The notes: a model not told the origin generated them from the letters alone. A stretch of 64,000 nucleotides of DNA from Trichopria drosophilae (GCA_030407085.1 CM059584.1:144884001-144948000); one strand, 5' to 3'; positions 12,771-25,400 are shown, counted from the stretch's first letter. Translations and numbers: made by a program.

Positions 12771-12961
12771 TTGCCAGCAACCCGCACACTGCTCCAATCA
12801 AATTCCTTCAAAACTCGATTGACCGCATCGTTGATCGATTCTCCCAAATTGTTCGTAAAATTATTATTGTTATTGTTAATATTAAGATTGTTATTCAGGT
12901 TATTCATCACGACATTCCCGACGGTCATATTGATCTTCGTATCTTCGATCGCGGTGGACAT
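12771..12961 (-). CDS. SoxE-family transcription factor, first coding exon (partial)
   Basis: The exon encodes 63 residues plus two bases of the next codon. An acidic start (MSTAIEDTKINM) is followed by an Asn-rich linker (about residues 20-37), then GESINDAVNRVLKEFDW and SSVRVAGK. The I..AV..VL...DW..V pattern matches the SoxE (Sox8/9/10, Drosophila Sox100B) DNA-dependent dimerisation region, which lies just before the HMG box in that family. The frame runs into GTATGT, a good splice donor, at 12,770 (phase 2), so the HMG box and the rest of the protein should lie on later exons, which I do not find in the window. SoxE proteins are nuclear DNA-binding regulators used in gonad and gut development. 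The start is chosen as the first ATG of the frame (aaaaATGTCC), with a CpG-rich region upstream. The Asn tract is AT-rich codon slippage. The family call rests on the short dimerisation motif, so a search with the full gene is decisive. Confidence 0.6.
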
Positions 12962-13540
12962 TTTTACGTCCCTAGGAAATCACTAAAATCTTGATTTTGA
13001 AAAATCCAACATTAATACAAAACGTTTCGATTCTTCTTTCGAGCATGCACTATATCCGTGATACTGGTCAATTTTGGTTTATTTCCTCGTTCAAAAAAGT
13101 CGCACTTTGCATTCACACACTGACACTAGGAGTTCTCAAAAGTCAAGTGCTCCGAAATTTTGATCTTATGCTAGTATGTTGACAAAACTTTCGAAAAAAA
13201 ACACTTGTTAACACTAAGTTTTGATCGTGAGTGAATCTTTCTTTTTTTTTGAGAAACGTCAAAGTTTGAAACCGGTCCCGCTTCGTTTGCGGCTGGAGGC
13301 GCGATCGACGCACGAGTGAGGTGGTTGGATCGCTTCGGGGCAGTTTCCCCTGGACTCCACGTGACCTGGGGGGCGTGGCGAACGCCTGTTGGCGACACTT
13401 GTTGCTTTACCCACCACTACCACCACCACGAAAAAGAAACGATAAGGGCATTTGGAGAGGGCTGTGTTTATTTTATGGAATATCGATGCACTCCGCTATG
13501 CCACGTTTTTTAAGTGGACCTCAATTTTGGGGTTCATAAA
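12962..13540 (-). promoter_or_regulatory. Putative promoter / 5' UTR CpG-rich region of the SoxE-like gene
   Basis: Base composition rises sharply around 13,260-13,400, with several CpGs (for example ggcgcgatcgacgcacgagt), in otherwise AT-rich DNA and directly upstream of the minus-strand first coding exon. A possible splice acceptor (minus strand gatttcctag/ggacg) precedes the ATG by about 10 bases, so a separate 5' UTR exon in the island is possible. Open frames across the island in several phases have no recognisable domain and look like composition effects. Confidence 0.35.
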
Positions 13541-13851
13541 TATACTGAATTTTGACATTTAAGTGTCAAATAAACTCAATTTTGAAACGATTTATTATAC
13601 CTCAAGTAAACTTATATGAAATAAATTTTATGTAGTTGAGTATATTTTTATTTTTGTAGGATATTCCATATCATTTATATGAACCTTTTTTCAAACTTAT
13701 TCAGGGAAAATACATTTTTTTAAACGTTTGTAATTGTATAAGAAAATAATACACGAACCAATTAAATTGTAATTTATTTGCTACATATTTGACATTTAAA
13801 TGTAAAAAAAACTTTAATTTGGAGAGGATTTATTAACGTATAAATAAATTT

Positions 13852-14064
13852 TACAAAAGGGCCGGGGAACAAAGTTCCGAAAATCAAAACACACCGAAAG
13901 GCCAAAATTTCAATATAGCATGACTCCAGCGTGATTTTCTTCACTTTGTCTTTGAAAATTTGGTAAAAAGAAAGCAAATTAAAATATCTTGGACTCACGC
14001 AATATCGAAATTTTAGCCTTTCGGGGTTTTGATTTTCGGAAGTTTGTTCCCCGGCCTACAAAAG
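13852..14064. mobile_element. MITE with 8-bp target-site duplication (hAT-like)
   Basis: The element at 13,860-14,056 (197 bp) starts GGCCGGGGAAC and ends GTTCCCCGGCC, with inverted repeats extending about 55 bp inward through cgaaaatcaaaac and cgaaaggc with a few mismatches. It is flanked on both sides by TACAAAAG (13,852-13,859 and 14,057-14,064). An 8-bp duplication is characteristic of hAT-type transposition. The interior is non-coding. Confidence 0.8.
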
Positions 14065-14424
14065 CATAGTCAAGTATTTTCTAAACAATTTTTATTTCTA
14101 TTTTTAAAAATATAAAAAAATAAAATGTTAGGTTATTTATTAAATAAAACGTGTATCCATGTGTAAATTTTTTTTATTTTCAATTGTTAAAGTTTTATTT
14201 AAAACATAACTTAAAACTTGTTTTCTTAATGCCGAAAAGAATTGAATACTGTAAACTGATTGTAATATGGTATAAGGTTAAATTGTGTCAGTTTTTTAAG
14301 TCAAATAATTTAATAACCAAACGAGGTTCCATAATAGAAATTTAAATCAGAATATTGTCTGTATGTGACCATACGAATTGAACCGAAATGGATTATTACT
14401 TCGACCCAGACTAAGTCTGGACGA

Positions 14425-14975
14425 AGTATTGAATTTGGTCACTTCGGGCAAAAAAATTACCATATAGTTTTTCATCAAATGTCGACGTTTCAGACCCTAA
14501 GGAACCCAAATCAACAATAAAAAAAATTGTGTCCGTGATCTTGTACGTACGTACGTCCGTACGTCCCGTTTTTTTGTCTCGCGATAACTCGCGAACGGAT
14601 AAGCGTATTGACATAATTTTTTTTTTAAAATACGCGTCTTGGCATAACTTTGATCTGATTAGATTTTGGGGCAGATCCACCCGTCCATTACTAAAAAAAA
14701 ATTAGCCCCAATTAAGTTTCTTTGTAGTTTTTTGCATTTATTTTGAAAAATACAAATTTTATTAAAAAATGTTTCAAACAAAAAAGATAGAGCATGAAAT
14801 TCTTTACAAAAAAGGTTATATGCATTTTCTTCCTAAAGTCAACGATAATGCCATAAAAACTGGTTTAAAATGTTTATGACTATTGTCTGAAAAAGTATTG
14901 AATTTGGTCATCGCGGCAAAAAAAATTACCCTATTGTTTTTCATCAAATTTCGACGTTTCGACCCCCTGCCCCCC
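14425..14975. repeat. Direct repeat pair with spacer carrying GTAC runs
   Basis: The strings agtattgaatttggtca, gcaaaaaaattacc, gtttttcatcaaat and tcgacgtttc occur in the same order at about 14,425-14,500 and 14,895-14,970. The intervening 400 bp include a tacgtacgtacgtccgtacg run and tctcgcgataactcgcgaac. This looks like two partial copies of one transposon-derived repeat, and no intact protein is present. Confidence 0.5.
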
Positions 14976-15839
14976 AGGGGTAGTCTTTGCCAGCCCTTTG
15001 GGCGCGGTGACCACCTACGGACGCAAAGTTCTTTTACGCCCTTGATACGAAAATAAATATTTCGATATATCTAAAAGATGTCTTATAGATATCTATAAGA
15101 TATCCGTCATAGATCTTTTCGACACTTTCAAGATATCTTTGACGAATTATATGTATATATATTGTATATATAAGATCATAATGATACAGACAGAAATTAG
15201 TAAAACACTGTAAACATGTAATATGTATCGAATAGTCTATTGCAAAACAAGTGTTTGAAGTGTTTTGCAACTTTTATTTATTAAGAGTTCGGCTGGCCTG
15301 TTGTCGGGGTCGAAGTTTTGAAAATGCTCATTTTCAATTTTCATACATATAAGAAACACTATATTGTTGTAACACATCTATCGAAGCCACTTGGACCTAA
15401 ATATGATTGGACCCCCAAATATCAATATAATTTTATAATATAATTGAATGCTGTTAGTAAACAAACGAGTCTTAAGGAATAGCCGACTCTCCACTGGGTC
15501 GAAGTTTCTGAGCGAGCGAAGCGAGCGAGGCACCACGCCAACACTAGTTTATTATTTCATTTTGTCTATAGAAAATATTCGATGATGAAAAAAAACTGTC
15601 TAAGCTTCATTGAAAACTTCGAGGCAGTCATTTAAATACTTAGATGAGTAATTTTTTAACAATTCACCTTCTTTTAAGAATATTAGGTGTTTATTGAAAA
15701 ATATAAATATTGTGTAGTTTTTAATTTTTACCGTAAGAGAAACATTAGAAATTTTGACATTTTCTACGTATTATATATTTTCAATTTTGAAACATAAAAT
15801 AAAGTCTTAACAAAAAATTGAATGCTTTAATACAAATAT

Positions 15840-16175
15840 GAAGATTCAAGATTGTGTTTACATCGATATTTTTAAAAATTTTTATAGAAATGAAGACTTT
15901 GGAGACGAATCCAAAACACTACTCAAGAGGGCGTTGCGACAATCGTCTCGAAATTACCTTTTAAATGAGCCCCCATTCGACCTATGTTGCCATTTAAGAT
16001 TTTCGACCCCCCTCGCGCCCCTGGCCCCTTTAAGAGGTAGGATGGCGCCGCCCTCCGCAGAAAGTAGATTTGTTGCAAATTAGTTTCACGTGTTTCAGCG
16101 TTTTTTTTAATGTTGGAAGTTGTCGAAATATTTGACCCTCCCGGTACATAATTGACACCCTGTATATGTATATAT
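15840..16175. repeat. GC-shifted transposon-like relic ending in gacaccctgtat
   Basis: An abrupt C-rich patch (ttcgacccccctcgcgcccc at about 16,000) within AT-rich sequence leads to a terminus reading ttgacaccctgtatatg. A terminus of the type gacaccctgtat is common to several insect transposon repeats. The 81-codon open frame across it has no recognisable domain. Class undetermined. Confidence 0.3.
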
Positions 16176-16222
16176 ATTCCTTATTATATCCTACACAATA
16201 CCCCTACCTATTAGCATCAAAG

Positions 16223-16461
16223 CTTCCGGTAACCTTAAGGGTTAAACTTTAACAATAACTTTGCATTAATATAACAAGACGTACCAACAATCTACAATAA
16301 TTAACCATACATTGGTTAACATTCGTACAATATTATTCCTACACTAGCAAACTACCATTAATATTAACTTGTTAATGGCACCTTAGAACGTAGCATTACA
16401 ATGTAACTTTACAATGCACGGTTAATGGTACAATTTAAGGTTCTTTTAAGGTTCCCGGAAG
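16223..16461. mobile_element. Short palindromic MITE-like element
   Basis: The left end CTTCCGGTAACCTTAAGGG and the right end, read in reverse complement (CTTCCGGGAACCTTAAAAG), form imperfect inverted repeats spanning 239 bp. The interior contains further small palindromes (taaccatacattggtta, tgtaactttaca). No target-site duplication is evident and no frame is preserved. Confidence 0.45.
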
Positions 16462-19400
16462 TTTTCTGGCTATTAAAGTATTTACTATTTATTTTTAAGT
16501 CAATAAAACTTTGTTATTATATATTAAGCTGTTATTTAAGTTTATATTAACGTTGCACCTGCATATTAGTATAACTTTTAGATCGGTATAAGATAAATTC
16601 TAAATCTCACAGCACCCCAAACCTTGCAGTTATGCATAAATTAACCTAACACAGAGTAAAAAAATATTACTTTTATTACAGCAACAATAAGAACAATAAC
16701 AATAATTATAATAATAGTAATAATACATTATTATATATAATACAAGAATATGACCTTAATATAAATCTAATGCGTATTATGCGACCACACTAATGAAATC
16801 GTACCCAGTCAATATTGCTTAAAAAAATATACTAAAGTTTTTGTATAATTTCTTTCATAAAAAATCAACTTTTGTAGATACAAGCAAACCATGACATTTT
16901 CACCCTTATACATTAATTTGTTTTAGCAGCGTTTTTGGTTTATTAGACAAATGTCTTTACTTCCATAATTTACTTCTCTATTGACAAATTTTATTTTTTA
17001 AACTCCATAAATTAATATTGACCTAAATACTAGTCGAGACGCAAATCATGAATTGCCCCAAAAATGTTCTATTTTTTGTCGGAAAGTTTATTCATTTTCA
17101 ATTAACGAGAAATGTTGACATGGAGGGTTTCTTATGCACGGTAAACACTAAATCGACCTGCGAAATTTCTTAAATAATTAAAAAAATGTTTGCAGCTATG
17201 TATGAATACCATCTGATGTACTTGTGGAAATCATAAAAATTGTTTACACTGACATTTTTTATTTAATTTCAAAGCCCGATTAGATTTTAGAGCAAAAAAA
17301 TCACGAGAATCACCTAGACCTATTCTACAAACTGTTGCTCCTGCAATATTTTACAAATTATTATTACAATGAATTTCGAAATGGTTTTTTCAAGTATTTA
17401 AGAGTGTATTTCTGGTGTATTATAGTATAATTTTATACAGATAATACATATTTCATAATATTTAATATACTGGTTTTTGACAGAAAATGCTTTTTTTGTT
17501 TATTTATTTATTATTGACTAATTGCAAGCATATAAATTCGTTTTTGTCTACGATTTTTTTGACTTTTTTTTTTAATTTCCGCGTAGTGTTTTTAGTATAC
17601 GAAGTGCCCGATTTTTGCACTGTATTTTGCACACCAAGTAAAAAAAAATAGTATCCGATATACGTGCGCGAAGTAGGCAATTCTTGCACTTATATTGTTA
17701 TGTAATTTTTCGATTGACTAAGACTTAAAACAACCATTTTACGTCCCGTTTACATCCAGTTTTTCCGACAAAGATCAACAACCTTTTTTTAACGGATATC
17801 AATAAATTTATATTTTTAAGTGTCATGGTACGTCATGTTATTTTCTAGTTCAGTACAAATAAGAAACCTTCTTGAGGCATATTTCCATTTTTAAAATTAT
17901 GATCCTTCATATTGGATCCCTCATACTAAATTTTGTAAATTTGCCGTCGGATTCGTAATCAGCGACATTAAAACCCTCCTAGTAAGTTTCAAGCATATTC
18001 ACATGGTTTAGTTAGTTTTATCAAGGATACTGCTGCAGCCTCCGCATACATTTTTGGCCACTTTCGTTTTTAGAGAAATATTTATCATAACACGGTTAAC
18101 TGGTTTACCGTCACCGTATTTTCAACGTAGAGGGTTCAAGATTTATTTCAAAATAGCTTTATCAGTCTACATGGTCTACATAGATCTTTTGCCGAGATAA
18201 TATCGATCAAAAAAGCGTACAGCTAGTTTTATGTCTACCTTTAACCTGTATTTGATGCGTTTTGGGCATTATATAATATATAATTTCTACTACCCTTGGC
18301 GATAGTAAAATTGTGGTATATTTCATGTAAATTGAATATTGACATCGATCAACATCTAGAAAATGCATATTGTGTGCAACGGCATTCTGCAGAAAATATT
18401 TCATCAACCGACATTATATTGTCTAGAGTAAGCCTGGAATCACCGGCTATATGAAAAAATCATTTGAATAAATATCATAAAATCGAGCCGAACTTATTTC
18501 GTGGCTGAGGTGTTACTTTTACGAGGTATAGGGATCATTTAAAAAATATACTTCAAGAATTTGTAATCTAGTGTTTGATGAACTAGTACCATCTGACAAA
18601 ACAAAGTCGGGTGGCAGTGACAGGTGATCTTGTTTAAAGTTTATTACATCTATTGATACATTTCCTTCTTATCTTGTAGTATTTTGCCCCCTGGTTCAAT
18701 ATCACGAATCTGTACTTTTTTCTCATCTGCAATAAAATAATTAAATATTTTTTATAATTTTCTGTAGTAATTCTTTTGTTAATAGATTGATTTAATTCCA
18801 CGTCAAATCAGCAAATTCTTTTCAGTTTTCAACATTTTTGTTTAATTTTAGTTTTGTTATTTTAGTGCTAAAGTTGTCAGGATATTTAAAAAACTGTAAT
18901 TTTTTGTTTTCGCAATGCTTAATTCATTTAAGCGCAAAACTAAAAGGATTAAAAATTGACGAACACATGTTTTATATTTTAATATAATTTTTCGATATAT
19001 TAAATTATATATGTCTCGCTGCTAACTTTAGTTATATTATCGAAAAGACTACTCTATACTAACCGGCAAATTTATTGCCAATAAATATATAATAAAATTT
19101 ATATAAAAATACAGTTCGTTATATTTCAAATTATATTTTCCACACGTCTCATGAATATTTTATTAGAAGACATTAAAAACTTGTCTTTTCAGAATAAAGA
19201 CAATACGAGCAAATAATGTGATCTTTATTGTAAACAAGACAGGTCCTTTTTTAAGCATACATTGTTATAAAAACTAATTTTGAGGTTCTGGCTTAAATTT
19301 GCCAAACCACTGCAATTTTTAAATGCGAATTTCTGTCTACAAGCTCAAAATAAAGATTGTATGGTGACTCCAAAAAGTGGCATAAGTATTCAAACTAGTA

Positions 19401-21590
19401 AATTACATTATTCCCAACTTGTCTAAATGTCCTCAACTTCATATTTTATGAATTCGATTATATTTTATGACTATATAAATATCCTGAAAGTCTTAAAAAC
19501 TGTTTTGTACCATACTTGCCTTATAAATTATACTCTCTTTTATAAACAATCGCCACAACAAATGTAAATAATCAAAGCACATAATTATACACTTTAAAGT
19601 AAAATATATTGTGCGTTTTGTTTTATTGCATGCACTTGTGAACTACTTAAACTGTATATATTTAAAATTGTCGAAAATTAAACAGGAATTCTAAATAGAA
19701 CGTTTAGAAAACTTAAATTTACAAGTGCTCAATAAAATGCATTAAATGAAAAATATTTTGAATGTTTTCTTCGAGTCGGAATTAATAACAAAAAAACTGA
19801 AAATAACGAAACATAACGTGTAAAAAGAACATAAAAAATATACATGCTTATTAGTTCCAATTTATTGGTCGATGTTATGTATTTCCATTGTAATGTAACG
19901 ATGACCCATAAACTTGAGGGTTACGCAAAGAATTTTATTTAATGTTATAAATAAAACAATCAAAAAAATATATGAAAGTGATGAAATCATTGTTAGATGT
20001 TAATTTGTGACGATTGGTTCGTATTTAATTTAAAAAAAACTCTCTGGTCTCCAGCGTAAAAGTTAAAGAAAATAGAAAGTTTTTTTAAATTTATTTATCA
20101 CAAAATCACGTTAAAAATACTTTTATTTTTTTTAATTACTCTTCTATACTTTCTTTAAAAAATAATGTAAGCACGTAAGTGAAGTGAAGATTCTGGGTTA
20201 TTCAGTGATAACATTCCAGTGGACTCAAGTGCCCACTAACAGACTTTAAATTACATTTTTAGTAGTATTCTAGACTGAATTGTGTGTGTGTTTTTCATTC
20301 TAAATCTTTCTACATGATTTGTTATGTAGTCATGATGAATAGTTTCATTCAAAGAAATATTAAATTGTAAGTTTACAACCAACTTGCTCCAAGTTATGGA
20401 TTATACTTTTCGTATTATTGCAAATTATAATTTGGAACTTATTTTCGTGTTTGTTAAAGTCGTATTAGACATAATATATTACAATTTGACATTTATTATA
20501 GAATTACTAATCCCTAGTGTAATACATCGTTTCATTCATGTAATATTGATTAATTATTATTATATTTTGCGTTTAATTATAATTCCTTTTTCACGTTTAG
20601 TACATCTAAGTGGCAGTAAAAAGTTGATTACAAATTATTTACTACAGATTTGCTACTATAATTCATTTGCTTCGTTAATAGACGTTATTTAAAGTGTAAT
20701 TGTATACAAAATATACTGAAATATTTAGCAAAAAATACTTCAGTACTAGCTTTACCTGGATGAAAAAAATGATAATTATATTTAAAAATTGTCTTGGTAA
20801 GTAATAATCAGTAATAATCTTTTTATTGTAAGTATCATAATATATTGATAATGAAACATAATTTTCTTTTTGAAAAAACGTATCAGGATTTCTTTTAATA
20901 TTTGTAATACATAGTGAAAAAAAGGAAAATTTTAAGAATAATGTCGGGCATAATTATTATAATGTAGTGAATTATTCTTACGAAGATAAAATTGGCAAAA
21001 CATTTTTTTCTTTCGGATTATACGAGTTTGACCTTACAATGGCCTTGCCCTAAACTCTGAGGGGCTAAATAGACCATGGAAGTAGTCTCATGAAACCCCA
21101 AAATGAATTCTACTTTTGCCAAAATATAATCGGACATGATGTCCTTCGAATAAAATCTGAAGTGTACACGGAACTAACGACAAAATTTTCATCATTATGA
21201 CAGCGTTCCAGTCACACTATTATCAATTCAGAGCGAATCGCCATCTATAAGAAATACGAGAAGACCAGTACAGTAAGATCGGTCGGCACGGGTCCACTTT
21301 CCCTTACTGAATGGCTAAACTATAATTTGTACTATAATTTTTTCTAAGTACAATTTCATAAAAATCCATTAAAAGTTGTCAAAAGTAGTGGAAATCATTC
21401 GAAAAGATCAGTGGTTATAAGGTGTAAATGAACGCCTTAATGAAGCAAAATTTACCAATGTTGAACCAAAAAGTTATATCCTGTAAGTCACGAAAATAAA
21501 TATAATCTAAAATTGTCTTAAAAATCTCTTGACTTCAAAGTGATAGACCGAATAAGTTGCTGAATCAAGATGAATTTGGGTATCTACGGG
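16462..21590. other. AT-rich non-coding DNA without identified genes
   Basis: Only short frames occur here (60-100 codons, Leu/Ile/Tyr/Phe-rich), which is what AT-rich DNA produces by chance, and none has a recognisable motif. One reverse-oriented copy of the TGATTACGAAT family lies at about 17,890-17,990 (cggattcgtaatcagcgac). Confidence 0.5.
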
Positions 21591-21835
21591 GTTTGCGGGA
21601 TCGTTGACTACGAATGTGACCACATATTTTCGATGTTCAAAATGGCGGATCAAATGTATTGCCATATAGTATCCGTCATTTCTAATATTTCAAAAATGGC
21701 GCTGATTTCGTAGTTAACTATAAGGTTTCATGAAAATACAAACTATAGGTATGATTATTTTTACCCGCCATGTTGGATCCTCTATTTTCAATTTGCCAAA
21801 CTAACCCCGGAATTGGTAATCAGTAACTCGAATAA
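21590..21835. repeat. Compound copy of the AATGGCGGAT / TTGACTACGAAT repeat
   Basis: It contains gatcgttgactacgaatgtg then ttcaaaatggcggatcaaat, then caaaaatggcgctgatttcg, then in reverse cccgccatgttggatcctct and ggaattggtaatcagtaact. Forward and reverse pieces of the same family lie within 250 bp, suggesting nested or inverted insertions. Confidence 0.5.
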
Positions 21836-22379
21836 TGAAAACGTTCAATTGCACATATATAGTTATATTTCCATATAGATGTTCCAATAACTTTCCAATA
21901 ACTATTTTATTTGCAACGACTGACGTTTTCAGCATTTTATAGTAATCTCAAAGAATAGTCAATAATATCTCTATGGTTGTTACAACTATATCCTTCTACG
22001 ATATGTCAATTACCCATACTTCATGTTTACAATAAATGATCCAGATGCTTCAGAACAAGCGTTAAATAATAATTTTAAGGGTATGAGGACTACAAAATGT
22101 ACTTTCTTTTAAAAGAACAGTTTTGCAAAAATCAATCTTACACGTTTTAGTCCTTTAAGATCCCTCATTAGTTTTTGGATGTAATCATTGTTTTTCTTGA
22201 TGAGGGATCCTAGAGGTACCATCCTTATCGATTTTTGAAAAAAAATATATGTTTTTTTGGGCCACGAGCCCTTCATATTATTTTTAAAATTCGTGTTGTT
22301 TTTGTCCTCCTTCGTTTCTTGGCATGGTTCTCAACTTGCTGCGTTTATTTCTGTGCTCTGTTCGTTTGCCTAGAACGTT

Positions 22380-22650
22380 GTCATGCCTACTCTATCCTTC
22401 TGTAAGAGAACCAATCAGAGACTATGTTGCTCCACCCATAAATTTTATCTCTCTCGTTCCACAAGAGGCAATAGCCTCTTCCCTCTTACTCACTCCCACC
22501 CACACTTCGTCGCCATTGGTTGTCCTATCACCGATAATTCTGACGTCATTTGGCTCATCTAACGACAGCTCGCCATCGAAGAGATGCCCAGCATTGCCCA
22601 GCATCCAGTTGCGATTTCGCATCGTCGCAAGAGTATCTTCCTGACGGGAG
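22380..22650. promoter_or_regulatory. Promoter-like cluster: two CCAAT boxes and a CRE
   Basis: A less AT-rich block contains CCAAT at 22,411-22,415, its inverse ATTGG at 22,515-22,519, and the consensus CRE TGACGTCA at 22,541-22,548, plus CCACCC-type motifs. Open frames on both strands (106 and 79 codons) have no recognised domain. It could be an isolated promoter or distal enhancer, or a repeat fragment. No adjacent exon is identified. Confidence 0.3.
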
Positions 22651-22699
22651 ATGATATGCAAATTTGAAAATAATAATATATATTGTATTTTTAAATTAT

Positions 22700-25400
22700 T
22701 TTATATATCTGCCCAGGGTTGACATTGCAATCAGTAATATCATTTTTTACATTTGAATTAGTTAAAAACTACTAATTCAAATTCGTAAAATAGATCATTA
22801 ATTTACTAAAAAAAAAGTTAAACACACTAAATATAAAATTTAGAAAAAATCTTAATATTTATATTAACGTTTTATACCATCATATTGGCTGCTTTCTATT
22901 CTTGAATTGATGAATAATGACTAATTAAACAGGGAAAATGAGGCCACTAATTCGATTATTAAATATCAGCTCACTAATGTACACTACGAAATTACTAATA
23001 CATTAGTTTTTTGTTTTGTAATATATTTTAAAGCAAGATGTTTAAAAAAAATTGTTTCTTTTAGATCGATTTTTATTAGTGAATGATTTCACTTTCTCTA
23101 TTTGAAGTACTAATATAAACACGAAAAAAGGATCATTAATTTACATAATATAATAAATACGACTTTAAACTATTGAATTTTGTATTTTAAGAAATATTTA
23201 CATTACAGTTTTATACCATTAATGCTTTCTCTACTTCAATTGTTAATAAATACTAAATAAAAAGTGAAAAATAGGTTCCTAATTCAATCACTAATATAAT
23301 GTTAGCTAATATAAAGTAGAAAATTTCTGATTCATTGCAGAAATTAGTAACGATTTTTATCAATAAAAAATTAATTAGTTCCCGGGAAAAAATGGATTAT
23401 ATATAATTATATATAATTTTTGATACAATTAGATCCAATTATATATAATAATATATAATTATATATGTTTATATACGATTATATACAATTATATACAATT
23501 TTTGATACAATTAGATCCAATTATATATACGAGTAATTATATATAATTATATATGGGTTTTGGCCGTATATAATTATATACAAAGCCGTCAATTATATAC
23601 AATTATATATGCTAATATATAATTATATATGTTTATATACGATCATATATAATTATATACGGCCAAAATCCATATATAATTATATATAATTATATATAAT
23701 AATATATAATTGGATCTAATTGTATCAAAAATTGTATATAATTAAATATAATCGTATATAAACATATATAATTATACATTATTATATATAATTGCATCTA
23801 AATTTATATATAATTATATATAATCCATTTTTTCTCGGGTTACGTTCTACTAATTTCATTTTAGTTATCGTATTTTGCTTAATACCTTATTATACTTAAC
23901 GAATGTAGTAATATTGTCTGTACGTAGCTGACGGCTTCCACTTATTTAGTCAATTCGATTATGTACTAATTCTTTCAACGGAATCCAAAAGAACATTCAA
24001 TCGTTTACGCTACAATATAGTTATAATTAGCTACAAACAACCACTCACATATTAAGGAAATATTACTACATTTTATCTTGTGTTTTTTCCGAGTATACTA
24101 AAATGCAGCTGAATTTGACTACTGAATAGTTTTTTACTCTTCATTAGTAACAATGATTACTAGTTCAATTAGTATCCCAATTTTCGTTAGTAAATTTTTA
24201 GCTAATTCAAATTTAGAGATCGCTTCTAAGCAATCCAATTGTTGATTTTAGAGTTATATAATCATTAATGTCATTCTCTAGATTTTACTTAAGTAAAGAA
24301 GATAATTAACTTACTTAGTCATCATTTTTATAAGTGCAATTTTTTCATCATGTTATACTTTCATTAGTTGCTCTTTTCACTTGAATATCTTAATATCTAC
24401 TAATATAGTGAAACGAGTTCAATCCCTCGTATAATGTTAGCTAATATAAATTATAAAATTCCTGATTCATTATTACATTTTTTTCTGTTGTAATATACCC
24501 TCTAAATGTGGATTAGTAAAAAACTACTAATCCAGACGTGAAAACTTGGTAACTAACTAAATAAGTAATGAATTTTTCTGATAAAGAGTAATAAACGACG
24601 TGAACTTCCACTAATTTCAATTTGTTCATTCTGTTTATTAGTACCTCATTACTAAAATTAATTACTTAAATTTTGCTACTGAACAAATGGTGTTTACTAT
24701 TTATTTGTAACAATGATTACTAATTCAATTACTAGCCGACTTTTCACTGCTTCATTAGTAATTTGTTACCGATTAAAAACAAGAGAGTGCTTCTAGGCAT
24801 CCAATTGTTAATTTTCGACTGAGTGAATTTTACAAATTATATCTCACTCTCTGGATTTAAATTAGTTACAAAGCAATAATTAAAATGTAAAAATTGGATC
24901 ACTATTTACCAAAAATGTGTACAGTTATATTACATGAGATTATACGGAGTGAATTGTGTGACTAACTTAATTTATGATAAATTGTTATATAAAGTTAATA
25001 TAAAATTTACTAAAAGAGACTGAGAAACTACTCCTTTAGATTGAATATTAATTCAATATTCAAGTAATGTACTAGAAGAATTTGTTCACAAACAAAACTG
25101 AAAAATATTTTATATACAATATAAAATAAATTGAAATATTTATGTCACTGTTTGATACCTTTAATACGTGCTTTGTTTACTTGAACTATAGTTAATACAT
25201 ACTAATAGCAAGCAAAACTGGGCCACTAATTAAATGACTGATATATATTTAAAAAAATCTTTTTTAAACAAAGTCTGCTTAGTAAACATGAGTAAGACTT
25301 TAAAAATTAGTACTCAGTAGTTACACATTAACTAATTCATTTTTGGTATTCCTAATAGCTTATTAATCATTTAGGTTTAGAGAGCGATATATTTTCATTA
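22700..25400. repeat. Cryptic array of ACTAAT/ATTAGTAA-rich duplicated units
   Basis: Collinear segments recur. The anchor ttttataccat...ctttct occurs at about 22,870 and 23,211, with related forms at 24,350 and 25,150. The anchor gtaacaatgattactaattc is at about 24,710 and a variant (gattactagttc) at about 24,150. The anchors aatccaattgttgattt and catccaattgttaattt are at 24,233 and 24,800. The string ataatgttagctaatataaa is at about 23,297 and 24,432. Intervals of roughly 340, 570 and 800 bp suggest old tandem duplications with later insertions, one being the AT-palindrome element at 23,381-23,839. Nothing coding is visible. Confidence 0.5.
23381..23839. mobile_element. AT-rich fold-back element (459 bp)
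   Basis: It starts CCCGGGAAAAAATGGATTAT and ends with the complement (ATAATCCATTTTTTCTCGGG), with arms continuing as TATATAATTATATATAA. Nested inside, the module tttgataca/attagatcca occurs at 23,419 and 23,499 in one direction and at about 23,706 in the other, and atatgggttttggccgtata (23,551) mirrors atacggccaaaatccatata (23,657). The whole element can fold into one long imperfect hairpin. No coding sequence is present and no target-site duplication could be fixed. Confidence 0.7.

Noticed and set aside
14936..14975. Minus-strand GTCGAAACGTCGAAA resembling the hammerhead 3' half
   Set aside because: No CUGANGA core at the required distance upstream; probably coincidental within the direct repeat.
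15838..16083. 81-codon frame (plus)
   Set aside because: Crosses a composition break into a C-rich repeat; no domain, likely repeat-derived.
22324..22661. Frames of 106 (plus) and 79 (minus) codons
   Set aside because: Complementary shadows in a promoter-like block; no splice signals or recognised family.
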